A DNA stretch of 64,000 nt from the NCBI GenBank assembly GCA_038142005.1, contig JAYQJE010000001.1:62001-126000 (forward strand), written 5' to 3'. Numbering within the stretch: the first letter of the stretch is position 1; every line of letters begins with the position of its first letter. A program made the position numbers and the translations under genes. The notes beneath the pieces are model-generated. The model was given only the letters and a program-made list of their open reading frames with translations. It did no database searches and had not been told where the DNA came from. Positions 46,694 through 55,921 of this stretch are shown here, piece by piece. This stretch comes from SHAN690 sp023262195. GTDB lineage: Bacteria > Bacteroidota > Bacteroidia > Flavobacteriales_G > Salibacteraceae.

Positions 46694-47304
46694 GCGAAAT
46701 GCTCAATGACGTCCACAATAGAGGGATACATCCGAGATACGACCATTTGTGGCACAGGTAATGGCTGCCAGCGCGCCTCTGTAATATCTTCCTCCGTTTG
46801 CGGTTTCGGATCTCTCAAGCTTTTCGTTTTCATTTTAAACCAGACGCTTTTCTTCAACACCACACCACGCTTATCCTCGTAAACATGATAAGTGACAAAA
46901 GAGTCTGAAATGATATGGACTTCATCAATATTGCACTCTTCCTCAACCTCCCGTAAAGCACAATCTGCAATTGATTCACCTACTTCAATCTTACCTTTGG
47001 GCAAGTCCCAAAATCCTCTTCGATGTATCAGTAACAGTTCGCTATTATCATTCAACACATAGCCACCTCCAGCAAGGATTAATCGGTGTCTTTTTTCAAG
47101 ATTCTCAACAAACTCCATCACGCTATCCATCTCAAACTCCAGGTTTTTACCTAACTGCATGTGTTCAATTGCATAAGAAACCTTATCCAAGATTAAGTTA
47201 ATTGCCGCCTGATTTTCGCTTGTGGATTTGGGCCGCAAATCATCTTTGTCTTGACCAATGGAAATCCAATACTGACCGATGAAAAACTTATATTTTTGAG
47301 GCAT
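46690..47304 (-). CDS. Nudix hydrolase with N-terminal extension
   Basis: A 204-residue protein. The Nudix box is clear: GKIEVGESIADCALREVEEE (GX5EX7REUXEE; the following residue is Cys rather than Gly). The N-terminal ~65 residues (YKFFIGQYWISI, LDKVSYAIEHMQL) form an extension known from Bacteroidota relatives near pyrE. Nudix enzymes hydrolyse nucleoside diphosphates linked to other groups; the substrate is unknown. Its start codon shares the palindrome CATG with the divergent pyrE start, so their 5' ends overlap. Confidence 0.85.
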   Translation of the reverse strand: MPQKYKFFIGQYWISIGQDKDDLRPKSTSENQAAINLILDKVSYAIEHMQLGKNLEFEMDSVMEFVENLEKRHRLILAGGGYVLNDNSELLLIHRRGFWDLPKGKIEVGESIADCALREVEEECNIDEVHIISDSFVTYHVYEDKRGVVLKKSVWFKMKTKSLRDPKPQTEEDITEARWQPLPVPQMVVSRMYPSIVDVIEHFA

Positions 47305-47944
47305 GAACTACAGTTTCAATTCAGCGCACAAAGTAGCGGAGTTTCTATTACAAATTAAAGCCATCACATTGAGTGTTGATGAACCATACACTTGGGCATC
47401 AGGATGGAAGTCACCGATATATTGTGATAACCGAAGAACCTTGTCGTATCCCCGAATTAGAACATTCATAAGGCAAGAAATCGTGAAAACGATAGATGAG
47501 AACTTTGGACGACCTGATGTAATCGCTGGAGTGGCATCTGGTGGCATTGCACAAGCGGCTCTCGTAGCTCAAGAACTAGGTCTTCCGCTCGTTTATGTGC
47601 GGCCCAAAGCCAAGGGTCATGGCAAGCAAAACCAGATAGAGGGAAATATTGAAACCGGTCAATCAGTCATCGTAATTGAAGACTTAGTGTCAACAGGAAA
47701 TTCATCCTTAATTGCAGTAGATGCCCTTAGAGAGGCTGGCTGTATTGTAAAGGGCATGGTTGCTATATTGTCATATGGATTCGATACTGCTCGGAAAAAC
47801 TTTCTAGAACACAAATGCCCATTAGTGACTTTGAGTGACTATAACGCCATTCTTGACAAAGCCATTGAATCAAATTACATCAAATCATCAGATTTAGAGT
47901 CTCTTCAAACTTGGAGGGAGAATCCATCTGAATGGGGCCAATAG
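47303..47944 (+). CDS. pyrE: Orotate phosphoribosyltransferase
   Basis: A 213-residue enzyme of de novo UMP synthesis that joins orotate to PRPP. Conserved segments: YTWASGWKSPIYCDNRRTLS, VIAGVASGGIAQAALVAQEL, VYVRPKAKGHGKQNQIEG (dimer-loop Lys residues) and the PRPP-binding motif VIVIEDLVSTGNSS. Its ATG (47303) overlaps the Nudix start on the other strand; each promoter must therefore lie inside the other coding sequence or the genes must be read without a leader. The SRPBCC gene follows after ten bases. Confidence 0.95.
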   Translation: MNYSFNSAHKVAEFLLQIKAITLSVDEPYTWASGWKSPIYCDNRRTLSYPRIRTFIRQEIVKTIDENFGRPDVIAGVASGGIAQAALVAQELGLPLVYVRPKAKGHGKQNQIEGNIETGQSVIVIEDLVSTGNSSLIAVDALREAGCIVKGMVAILSYGFDTARKNFLEHKCPLVTLSDYNAILDKAIESNYIKSSDLESLQTWRENPSEWGQ

Positions 47945-47954
47945 GCAATTGCAT

Positions 47955-48350
47955 ATGACAATTAAAAGTGATGAGTACGCGGTAAAAACCAATGCAGAGA
48001 ATGTCCTAGCGTTTGTTTCAAAACCGGCAAACTTGATTGAGATTTTACCTCAAGACCGAATTGAAAACTGGGCCTCGACCGAGCAAGGATGCTCATTTAA
48101 AATTAAAGGATTAGCACACATTACTTTGGCTGTAGGTGAAATCACCTCCAATCAGATCGTTTACAACTCGGCAGCAGAAAAGCCATTTCCTTTTAAGTTG
48201 ATTATTACCATTGGTCAATCTGAAAACGGTTCTACCATTTTTGCCGAATTCAATCCTGAGGTGAATGCCTTTATGGCAACAATGCTAAAGTCGCCAATGA
48301 CTAATTTTCTAAACCACCTAGGTCAATCTATTCAGGCTAAGTACGCATAA
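47955..48350 (+). CDS. SRPBCC-fold (START-like) protein
   Basis: A 131-residue soluble protein (ATG 47955; an ATG at 47949 is also possible) with the pattern of a helix-grip domain: alternating strands, KTNAENVLAFVSKPANLIEI, then a long C-terminal helix MATMLKSPMTNFLNHLGQSI. Such domains bind hydrophobic ligands; none is known here. It follows pyrE closely and overlaps the 3' end of birA on the other strand. Confidence 0.65.
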   Translation: MTIKSDEYAVKTNAENVLAFVSKPANLIEILPQDRIENWASTEQGCSFKIKGLAHITLAVGEITSNQIVYNSAAEKPFPFKLIITIGQSENGSTIFAEFNPEVNAFMATMLKSPMTNFLNHLGQSIQAKYA

Positions 48351-49102
48351 GCTTTACCTCACCATTCACGAATGAGTGCAGCTCTCGTTCAGTTTGTATT
48401 TGAATAGCTCCAGACTCATTTACGCCTTTCAGTAATCCTTCCAGCACATTATCGCCCGTCTTAAACTTAATCTCTTGATTCAATCTATAGAGTGCTAATT
48501 GATAGTGCGTCCAAACGATGGCAGGCTTAGACTCAGCAATAGCCATCAATTGCTTGAGGTTTTTAATCACTTTTTCTAGCACCTCATCCAAATCAAATGT
48601 CTGAGACTTCAGCTTAGTCATGGATGTAGCCTTCCACGGGTAATCATTAAACTCGATTTGATTCACATTAAGTCCAATTCCGATAATGCTGCATTCCAAA
48701 TTGTTTTTTTCCCACTGGTTCTCTATCAATAATCCGCAAATTTTGGCATCCCCCCACCAAGACATCGTTTGGCCATTTCAATTTCCCTTCAATACCGTAC
48801 TCACCTAAGGTCTTGATTATCGCTAACCCAGAAGCCGCTGAAATCAAGAACTGATGATCGTGCTTTATTGCTCTTGGTTTTACATATACTGACATTAGAA
48901 GATTCTTCCCGAATTGGCTGTGCCATTGCTTTCCACGTTGCCCCTTCCCTAATGTTTGTTGGTCAGCAACCACAGCAGTCCACTCGTTCATGCCAAATTG
49001 GCTCAACTTTTTGCTGGTATAAATGTTGGTTGAGTCAACAACCGATAAACGAATAATATTACCAATGGTACTATTCAATGTCCGCAGATTTAAATTGCAC
49101 AA
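48337..49102 (-). CDS. birA: Biotin-[acetyl-CoA-carboxylase] ligase (one frame slip)
   Basis: A biotin protein ligase of ~255 residues without a DNA-binding domain, so it acts only as an enzyme. Motifs: VVDSTNIYTSKKL, QTLGKGQRGKQWHS (biotinyl-AMP site), KLKWPNDVLVG, KICGLLIEN and IIGIGLNVNQ. The frame breaks in the C6 run at 48750-48755 (G6 on the coding strand): with five G's the reading WPNDVLVGDAKICGLLIE is restored. It is divergent from rsfS, 47 bases apart, an arrangement conserved in Flavobacteriia. Confidence 0.9.
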
Positions 49103-49149
49103 ATGAAGGAAATTGAATAATTATCTTTGACTTTACACTTAACAACCAC

Positions 49150-49521
49150 ATGGCAAAAGCGCATAAAGCGTCTGATTCGGAAAAACTGGCAGAACTGATA
49201 ATCGAAGGAATTCAGGAGAAAAAAGGACAGCAAATTCAATTGCTGGACTTGAGAGACATTAATAATGCTGTTTGTGATTTTTTCATCATTTGCCATGGCA
49301 ACTCCAATCGGCAGGTAGATTCCATAGCCGATTCTGTGTTGGAAATTGAAAGAGAAAAAAAAGGAGAAAAGCCGCTGAATATGGAAGGCAAATCTCAGGC
49401 AGAGTGGATACTCCTAGATTACATAAACGTGGTAGTTCATGTATTTCAAGAAGAGCTTCGAGAGCACTACGCACTGGATGAGCTTTGGGCTGACGCTAAA
49501 ATAGAATTGATTAACGAATAG
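49150..49521 (+). CDS. rsfS: Ribosome silencing factor
   Basis: A 123-residue RsfS/Iojap protein that binds ribosomal protein uL14 and blocks subunit joining when nutrients are scarce. Family features: LRDINNAVCDFFIICHGNSN, RQVDSIADSV, AEWILLDYINVVVHVFQEEL and REHYALDELWAD. It is the first gene of rsfS-ftsH-cdsA-psd, and TATCTTTG at 49122-49129 is a plausible -7 box. Confidence 0.94.
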   Translation: MAKAHKASDSEKLAELIIEGIQEKKGQQIQLLDLRDINNAVCDFFIICHGNSNRQVDSIADSVLEIEREKKGEKPLNMEGKSQAEWILLDYINVVVHVFQEELREHYALDELWADAKIELINE

Positions 49522-49542
49522 AATAATTGCAGAACAGAAGAG

Positions 49543-51697
49543 ATGGCAGAAACAGGAAATAATGATGACAAGCGGATGAAAAATCCACTGAATAAAAAAA
49601 GAAAGAATTCACCCAACAGACCCTTCAATCCTTATTGGATTTATGTGGTGATCGCGGGAATTTTAATCATGCAGCTTTTGGTAAGCTTCAGCTCCGGGCT
49701 AAAGAAGACTGACTTCAGAACTTTTGAGCAGGAAATGCTACTCGAAGGAGATGTGGAGCGAATCACGGTAGTGCGAAGTGAGAGTGTTGCTGAGATATAC
49801 ATTAAGCAAGAGGCACTTGAAAAAGAGATTCACTCTGATGTAAGAGAGAAAAACTTTGGACAGATGACCAACACTGGGCCACATTATGCACTTGAAATAG
49901 GGGCGAAAAACTGTTTGAAGAAAAAGCTGGACAAAGCTCAGGAAGCACTGCCAGAAGCAGAGCGCATCGTTCCTGGCTATGACAATCGAAAAAATTGGAG
50001 TGAAGGATGGCTTAGCTTGTTATTACCCATAGCCATCATGATTGGTATTTGGATTTTTATCATGCGTAGAATGGGTGGCACTGGCGGTGCTGGTGGTCAA
50101 ATATTCAACATTGGCAAATCAAAAGCCGTATTGTTTGACCAAAACACCAAAGTCAAGGTGACTTTTAAAGATGTAGCAGGCCTTGAGGAAGCCAAAGAGG
50201 AGATTGAAGAGATTGTGGATTTCTTAAAGAATCCGGATCGTTACACGGCATTAGGTGCACACATACCCTAAGGGAGCGCTGCTCGTAGGCCCTCCAGGAA
50301 CAGGTAAAACACTTTTAGCCAAAGCAGTTGCTGGAGAAGCTAAAGTTCCTTTCTCTCTATCCGGGTCAGACTTTGTAGAAATGTTTGTGGGTGTTGGGGC
50401 CTCAAGGGTTAGAGATCTTTTCAAACAAGCAAAGGAAAAGGCACCTTCAATTATTTTCATTGATGAAATTGATGCTATTGGCCGCGCACGTGGCAAGAGT
50501 GTATCTCAAGGAGCTAACGATGAGCGAGAAAATACACTCAATCAATTGCTTACAGAAATGGATGGTTTTGGAACCAACAGCGGTGTGATTCTTATGGCAG
50601 CAACCAACCGGGCAGATATACTTGATAGAGCTCTACTGCGTCCAGGCCGTTTTGATAGGCAGATACACGTAGATATGCCCGACTTAAATGAGCGTAAGGA
50701 GATATTTAAGGTTCATCTTGAGCCACTTAAATTGGATGATAAAATCGATATTGATTTTCTTGCCAAACAAACTCCTGGATTTTCTGGTGCAGACATTGCC
50801 AATATCTGTAACGAAGCAGCATTAATTGCAGCTAGAAAAAAGAAGACTCAAGTTGAGAAACAAGATTTTGTTGATGCGGTAGATCGAATTGTGGCAGGTC
50901 TTGAGAAAAAGAGTAGAATTATTACTCCAAAGGAGAAAAAGGCCATTGCGTATCACGAAGCGGGACATGCCACCGTAAGCTGGCTTACAGAACATGCTTC
51001 ACCATTGGTGAAGGTGACAATCGTTCCGCGAGGCAGGTCATTAGGAGCGGCTTGGTATCTGCCAGAAGAACGACAATTAACCACTGAGGCCCAAATGCTA
51101 GATGAAATGTGTGCAGCCCTCGGAGGAAGAGCCGCAGAGGAAATAGTTTTTGGCGAAGTAAGTACCGGAGCGCTTTCAGACCTTGAGAAAATAACCAAAC
51201 AAGCCTACTCGATGGTAAGTGTATATGGTTTGAACGATAAGGTTGGCAACATTAGCTTCTATGATAGCAGCGGCCAAAGCGAGTATAGTTTCCAAAAGCC
51301 ATACAGTGAAAAAACTGCGGAGATTATTGATAATGAGGTAAAAAAGCTGGTGGATAATGCCTATCAAAGAACACTTAAACTTCTAAGAGATAATCGAGAT
51401 AAGCTTAATGAATTAGCCGAGCTTCTTTTGGACAAAGAAGTGATCTATAAGGAAGATATGGTAACCATTTTCGGAAAACGAAAATTCGACAAAGACGAAT
51501 CTCCATTAATCCATGAGGGCGAAGGCGATGGTGAAGATGAGAACAACATGAATGGGAATGGCACCACGGAGAATGTCGATGAAGCTAAGGTAGAAGACCC
51601 AAAAGTGGAAACTTCAGAAAAAGTAGTTGATCAAAAGATTGAGGCCGAACAAAAGCAGGAGGATCGACAAGAATCAAAGCCAAAGGATGATGCATAG
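49543..51697 (+). CDS. ftsH: ATP-dependent zinc metalloprotease FtsH (one frame slip)
   Basis: A membrane AAA+ protease of ~718 residues that degrades misfolded and short-lived membrane proteins. Two N-terminal helices (YWIYVVIAGILIMQLLVSF, LLLPIAIMIGIWIFIM) flank a periplasmic domain. Then come Walker A VGPPGTGKT, Walker B IIFIDEIDAIG, the SRH region ATNRADILDRALLRPGRFD and the zinc site HEAGHATVSW. The C-terminal ~60 residues are an acidic tail (EGEGDGEDENN). The frame breaks at the CCC of 50266-50268: with two C's it reads GAHIPKGALLVGPPG. It is the second gene of the rsfS operon. Confidence 0.95.
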
Positions 51698-51712
51698 TTA
51701 ATCTGATATCTC

Positions 51713-52539
51713 TTGAGCAACCTAACCACCCGAATATTATCGTCCATAGCGTTTGTTGTTCTAATCCTTGGTCCTTTATTCATAACTGACAAGAGATTTG
51801 CCTTCGTTGTATATGCTATTCTTGGTGCGCTCACTTTAAAAGAGGTGGTGCAAATGCTCAAACAAACTGGGACAGCCATTTCAATTGTTTCCTCTGGCCT
51901 AATTTATGGTTTGCTCGTAGCGGTTGTCTACAATCTTTACTTCCTCACAAGTACACTTAGTGTGCTCGTCTTGGGTCTGTCCATCGTTGTGTTAGCGATT
52001 AGTGTATTAGAACTATTCGAGAGTAACGAACAACCATTTGAGCGGATATCTACAAGTATTTGGATGCCCGTGTATGTGGCATCTTCGTTTTTAGGTATTA
52101 CATACTTCTTGATCTATAGATCTGATTTGCCAAGTGTGTGGAGTTGACCATATCCCTTTTTATACTGATCTGGATCAACGATTCGGCAGCGTATTTAGTA
52201 GGTCGAAAAATTGGTAAAACCAAGCTATTTGAGCGGCTCTCGCCCAATAAAACTTGGGAAGGTAGTATAAGTGGTCTCATCGCTTCTATTCTTTGCGCAG
52301 TTGGCCTTAGCTTCTACGCTGGGATGCCTTCTTGGCCTGTTATGATTGGCTTTGGATTCACGTGTGTCGTCTTTGGTTCATTAGGTGACTTATTAGAATC
52401 AAGAATAAAAAGAGCTGCCAAAGTCAAAGATTCTGGAAAATTTCTTCCCGGACATGGTGGCTTCTTTGATAGATTTGATGCGATGATGCTTGCAGTACCT
52501 GCAACCATTCTCTATTTTGAAATCGTCTTCCCGAAATAA
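51713..52539 (+). CDS. cdsA: Phosphatidate cytidylyltransferase (one frame slip)
   Basis: CDP-diacylglycerol synthase, ~275 residues with about eight membrane helices; it activates phosphatidate for phospholipid synthesis. The signature near the C-terminus is complete: SLGDLLESRIKRAAKVKDSG followed by PGHGGFFDRFDAMM. NDSAAYLVGRKIGKTKLFER and SPNKTWEGS also fit. The frame breaks at 52140-52141: one more G gives LPSVWELTISLFILIWI. The start is TTG 51713 (MSNLTTRILSSIAF). psd follows after five bases, so the products of the two genes act in one pathway. Confidence 0.93.
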
Positions 52540-52544
52540 ATCGC

Positions 52545-53204
52545 ATGAGCATTCATAAAGAAGGAATTCCATCCATAGTAATAGCAATAATTATTGCTGC
52601 CACATTGTTTTACATTGCCGCTTATCCTTTGCATCAAATTCCCTTTCTGCCCTACTTGTTTTACGCTGGAGGATTGTTTGTATTGGTAGCGGTATTGCAG
52701 TTTTTCCGTAAACCAAAGCGCAACTTTATTAAGGATGATGATTTGGTCATTGCCCCTGCAGATGGCAAAGTAGTGGTTATCGAAGAAGTGTTTGATGAGG
52801 AGTATTTTAAGAAAGCTGTAAGACAAATCAGCATCTTTATGTCTCCGCTAAACGTACATATCACTGGGTATACTGTCAATGGTGAAGTCACCTACGCCAA
52901 ATATCACAAGGGGAAATATCTTGTGGCTTGGGATCCAAAATCTTCCACAGATAATGAACGCCACAGCGTGGTAATAAAACACCCTGTGCACGGTGAAATA
53001 CTGGTAAAACAAATCGCAGGTGCAGTGGCGAGACGCATTGTAAACTATGCCAAAGTTGGAGACACTGTTTCGCAAGGCCAAGAATTGGGTTTTATAAAAT
53101 TCGGTAGCAGGGTTGATTTACTCATTCCACTTGACGCCAAAATAGATTTCAAACTAGAAGATATTTCTTACGGAGGCCAATCAATAGCGGCCTACTTAAA
53201 GTAA
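52545..53204 (+). CDS. psd: Phosphatidylserine decarboxylase, short form
   Basis: A 219-residue membrane-anchored enzyme that converts phosphatidylserine to phosphatidylethanolamine. Two N-terminal helices (~10-52) precede the domain with APADGKVVVIE, SPLNVHITGYTVNG and the self-cleavage site GS (187-188) in FIKFGSRVDLLIP, which yields the pyruvoyl prosthetic group. The short form and RVDLLIP ending are usual in Bacteroidota. It ends the rsfS-ftsH-cdsA-psd run, and its stop overlaps the end of the convergent HAD gene by nine bases. Confidence 0.93.
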   Translation: MSIHKEGIPSIVIAIIIAATLFYIAAYPLHQIPFLPYLFYAGGLFVLVAVLQFFRKPKRNFIKDDDLVIAPADGKVVVIEEVFDEEYFKKAVRQISIFMSPLNVHITGYTVNGEVTYAKYHKGKYLVAWDPKSSTDNERHSVVIKHPVHGEILVKQIAGAVARRIVNYAKVGDTVSQGQELGFIKFGSRVDLLIPLDAKIDFKLEDISYGGQSIAAYLK

Positions 53205-53885
53205 AATATTCGGGAGTTCACGAAGAGATTTCACTGACATTCCATGCTCGCTTTGCTCAAGTGGATCAAAGTGTATGGCTCTCCACCCAAAGTCTTCTGC
53301 CCCTTTTATGTCCACCTCTCTATTATCTCCAATCATGAGCGAATTCTCAAGATTGGCACCACTCAGCTTCATGGCTAATTGAAATATTCTCGGGTTTGGC
53401 TTTTTAGCTTTCGCCATTTCAGATGTAATTACGTGCCTAAAAAAATGGTCAATTCCACTGCTGCGAATCTTTAACCATTGTACCTCTTCAAATCCATTGG
53501 TGATAATATGTATTTCGTATTTGCTCTGTAATTGTTGTAGCACCTCTTTTGCACCATCAAAGAGCTGGGTCTTCACTGGGCATATTTGTAAATATGTTCG
53601 AGCTAATTCCTTTGCTAAAAGTTTGTCTTCATACCTGAAGTCTCTCAATACTGCTTCGAACCTTGCTACACGTAGCCTCGGTTTTGATATTCGATTCTCT
53701 CGATATAACTTCCAATAATGTGCATTGTGCAATTCGTAGCGTTGGGTAAATATTTTAGGTTCAACGCCCAGCTTAGACAAGAGGTCGTAGTGTACATAAA
53801 GTTCATTAAGGGCCTCACGACTGTTGGTTTCAAAATCCCATAGAGTGTGATCTAGATCAAAAAATATGTGCTGTATATTATTCAA
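53196..53885 (-). CDS. yjjG: HAD-superfamily phosphatase, YjjG type
   Basis: A 229-residue HAD hydrolase. Motif I FFDLDHTLWDFETN, motif II IITNGFEEVQ, motif III Lys in AKAKKPNPRIFQLA and motif IV MIGDNREVDIKGA are intact. The DLDHTLWDFE start is characteristic of YjjG, which dephosphorylates nucleoside monophosphates, including non-canonical pyrimidines. Nearby upp fits a pyrimidine-related role, by inference. The upstream membrane-protein gene overlaps its start by eight bases. Confidence 0.85.
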   Translation of the reverse strand: MNNIQHIFFDLDHTLWDFETNSREALNELYVHYDLLSKLGVEPKIFTQRYELHNAHYWKLYRENRISKPRLRVARFEAVLRDFRYEDKLLAKELARTYLQICPVKTQLFDGAKEVLQQLQSKYEIHIITNGFEEVQWLKIRSSGIDHFFRHVITSEMAKAKKPNPRIFQLAMKLSGANLENSLMIGDNREVDIKGAEDFGWRAIHFDPLEQSEHGMSVKSLRELPNILL

Positions 53886-54324
53886 AAATTGGCCCTATTG
53901 AATACGTGATAACACTGAGTAAAACTGACCAGAAAACAACGGAAATACTCATTAAGAACATTACGGTTTTGGTTTGAGGATAGTACTTCGCTGCAAATAA
54001 ACATCCTATCGGTATGGATATGATGCAAGGTGTTATGAACGCTAATCCATAAAGTCCGTAGGCGTTTTTAAAAAGGATAAACCTCCTTGTTTTCTTGGTG
54101 AATTTTTGTTTCTCTTTTCTTACAGGAAACCGCCTATTCCACAAGGCCGATAAAAAGCGACCAAATTTGTAAAAGACGTATACGCCAATAATTCCTCCCA
54201 TTGTAGTTGCCAAGATGGATTCAACTAGTGAGTAACCGGCTAGATATGCAGATGTTGGTGAATACATGAACTTGGCAGATGCAACAAGTAAAACGCCAAA
54301 GAATTTTATGATTTCAGCAATCAT
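53878..54324 (-). CDS. Small integral membrane protein of unknown function
   Basis: A 148-residue protein with four hydrophobic segments (IIKFFGVLLVASAKFMY, ESILATTMGGIIGVYVFYKF, LYGLAFITPCIISIPIGCLF, VMFLMSISVVFWSVLLSVI) and a strongly basic cytoplasmic loop (RRFPVRKEKQKFTKKTRR). Its outline resembles small DedA-like or multidrug-export-like proteins, but no diagnostic motif was recognised. The end overlaps the YjjG gene by eight bases and upp lies seven bases upstream, so the three form one transcript. Confidence 0.65.
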   Translation of the reverse strand: MIAEIIKFFGVLLVASAKFMYSPTSAYLAGYSLVESILATTMGGIIGVYVFYKFGRFLSALWNRRFPVRKEKQKFTKKTRRFILFKNAYGLYGLAFITPCIISIPIGCLFAAKYYPQTKTVMFLMSISVVFWSVLLSVITYSIGPIFE

Positions 54325-54331
54325 TGATCAA

Positions 54332-54994
54332 CTATGATTGTAGCTTCACTCCAAAGGCTAGATCGCCTGCATCTCCGAGTCCTGGGACGATGTATTTTGC
54401 GCTATTCAGTTCAGGGTCTATGTCAGCCACCCATAGATTGCAATCTGGGTGCGAATCTTTCAGGTTGTTCACTCCTTCTTCACTGGCAATGACGGAAGCA
54501 AAGTGTACTTCTTTGGGAGTTCCAAAAGGTTTGAGTGCCTCCATCGACACTTGAAAAGAAGACCCCGTTGCAAGCATAGGGTCGCTAATAATTAACAATT
54601 TATCCTGCAGCGAAGGACAAGCTATGTAACCAACTTCAATTTCGAAAGAGCCTCCTTCGTTGTGCTTACGATAGGCAGAAACAAAACCACTTTCGGCATG
54701 TGGAAATGCTTTGAGTAATCCATTGTGTAAGGGTAAACCGGCACGTAAAATGGTAATCAAAACCACCTCGTTAGCATTGATCAATTCTTGGCTTTTCGAG
54801 CCAAGTGGTGTTTGAATATCTGTGGTTTGTCGAGGTAATTGTTTGCTGATTTCATAGCCCAATACAATTCCAATACTTTCAATGTTCGTTCGAAATACAT
54901 CCCTACGATTCTGAACATTCACATTCCTCAACTCTGCCATGAAATTGCTTATGACAGACGCTTCGCGGCATAGACTAATAATTTCCATGGTCAA
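54332..54994 (-). CDS. upp: Uracil phosphoribosyltransferase
   Basis: A 220-residue salvage enzyme that makes UMP from uracil and PRPP. Conserved stretches: TILRAGLPLHNGLLKAFPHA, SFEIEVGYIACPSL and the PRPP-binding loop LLIISDPMLATGSSF, with the C-terminal uracil-binding IVPGLGDAGDLAFG. Length and motifs are standard. It lies in a minus-strand run with the membrane protein and the YjjG phosphatase; the GNAT gene lies seven bases upstream on the same strand. Confidence 0.95.
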   Translation of the reverse strand: MTMEIISLCREASVISNFMAELRNVNVQNRRDVFRTNIESIGIVLGYEISKQLPRQTTDIQTPLGSKSQELINANEVVLITILRAGLPLHNGLLKAFPHAESGFVSAYRKHNEGGSFEIEVGYIACPSLQDKLLIISDPMLATGSSFQVSMEALKPFGTPKEVHFASVIASEEGVNNLKDSHPDCNLWVADIDPELNSAKYIVPGLGDAGDLAFGVKLQS

Positions 54995-55000
54995 TTATTT

Positions 55001-55921
55001 TTATGATAAGTATGGGATTCGCCATCCAGAGTGATAATGCAAATATATTCTTGACACACCGCCAAAGCTTCCATAGAAGAATGCAAGATTTTCATCCTCA
55101 CTGCCTTCAAAATCAAGCACTATGTTTTTGCCTGAATATTCCTTGATTATTGAGTCGAACAAGGCATGCATAGATCCTGTAGATCTTGCTTCAGGCTTTG
55201 TAGCTGTGAATAGATTCAACAAACGGTTCGTGGTTTTTACAAGCATTACATAGGCTATTGCCTTATCATCTAAAAAAGCTACCCATGTCTCCGCTTTGCC
55301 ATTGGTTAAGTACTCTGTAAATACGCTTCTAATCTCCTTATAAAATGCATCAGACAATCCTGAAAGAGCCTTTCCCTTGCCGATTCTAAATGCTTCGATG
55401 GCATCCTCGTAGAATTCGTTAGTACATCGAATGTCAATACCGCAAGCTTTAGACTTTTTTAGATTGCTCAATGCATTACGATTGTATTTTCCTGATAGGT
55501 CAACGTAAGCCGCGTTTAGGTCAAGTTCAATATTCTGTCTCTGCTGACCTGTGATCTGTATTTGACTTGTATAGTCCGAGTTGAACTTCACATCGATTCG
55601 CCAAAAGCGTTTAAGCATCCAATCGATCGCGCGGTTTATCTCATCTCCATTGTATTGAGTTGAGAAAAGAGGGCCTAGTTGCTGAGCCGTGAGTGGTTGA
55701 TAAACTTGAGCTAGTGGAAATTTCTTTATACACAATGGCCAGACAATTTCATATTCAGGCCAAACCAATGCACCCCAATCTTTACCACATAGATTTAAAT
55801 ATTCAAACTGATAATAGTGTCGAAACGCTGGATTTGTATTAACCACACGATTCCACTCAATAGGATCGATTTGATGACTATTTAACCACCTCACTATGCA
55901 ATAGTGTTTGTAGTAAGTCAT
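55001..55921 (-). CDS. GNAT/FemAB-like acyltransferase family protein
   Basis: A protein of ~306 residues, from ATG 55921 (ATG 55930 is also possible). The C-terminal half shows the GNAT-like pattern of FemAB/BioF2 relatives: AETWVAFLDDKAIAYVMLVK, NLFTATKPEARSTGSMHALF and IVLDFEGSEDENLAFFYGSF. It probably transfers an acyl or aminoacyl group, perhaps to a cell-surface glycan, because it overlaps the upstream polysaccharide deacetylase gene by 44 bases and is translated with it. The substrate is unknown. Confidence 0.7.
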   Translation of the reverse strand: MTYYKHYCIVRWLNSHQIDPIEWNRVVNTNPAFRHYYQFEYLNLCGKDWGALVWPEYEIVWPLCIKKFPLAQVYQPLTAQQLGPLFSTQYNGDEINRAIDWMLKRFWRIDVKFNSDYTSQIQITGQQRQNIELDLNAAYVDLSGKYNRNALSNLKKSKACGIDIRCTNEFYEDAIEAFRIGKGKALSGLSDAFYKEIRSVFTEYLTNGKAETWVAFLDDKAIAYVMLVKTTNRLLNLFTATKPEARSTGSMHALFDSIIKEYSGKNIVLDFEGSEDENLAFFYGSFGGVSRIYLHYHSGWRIPYLS

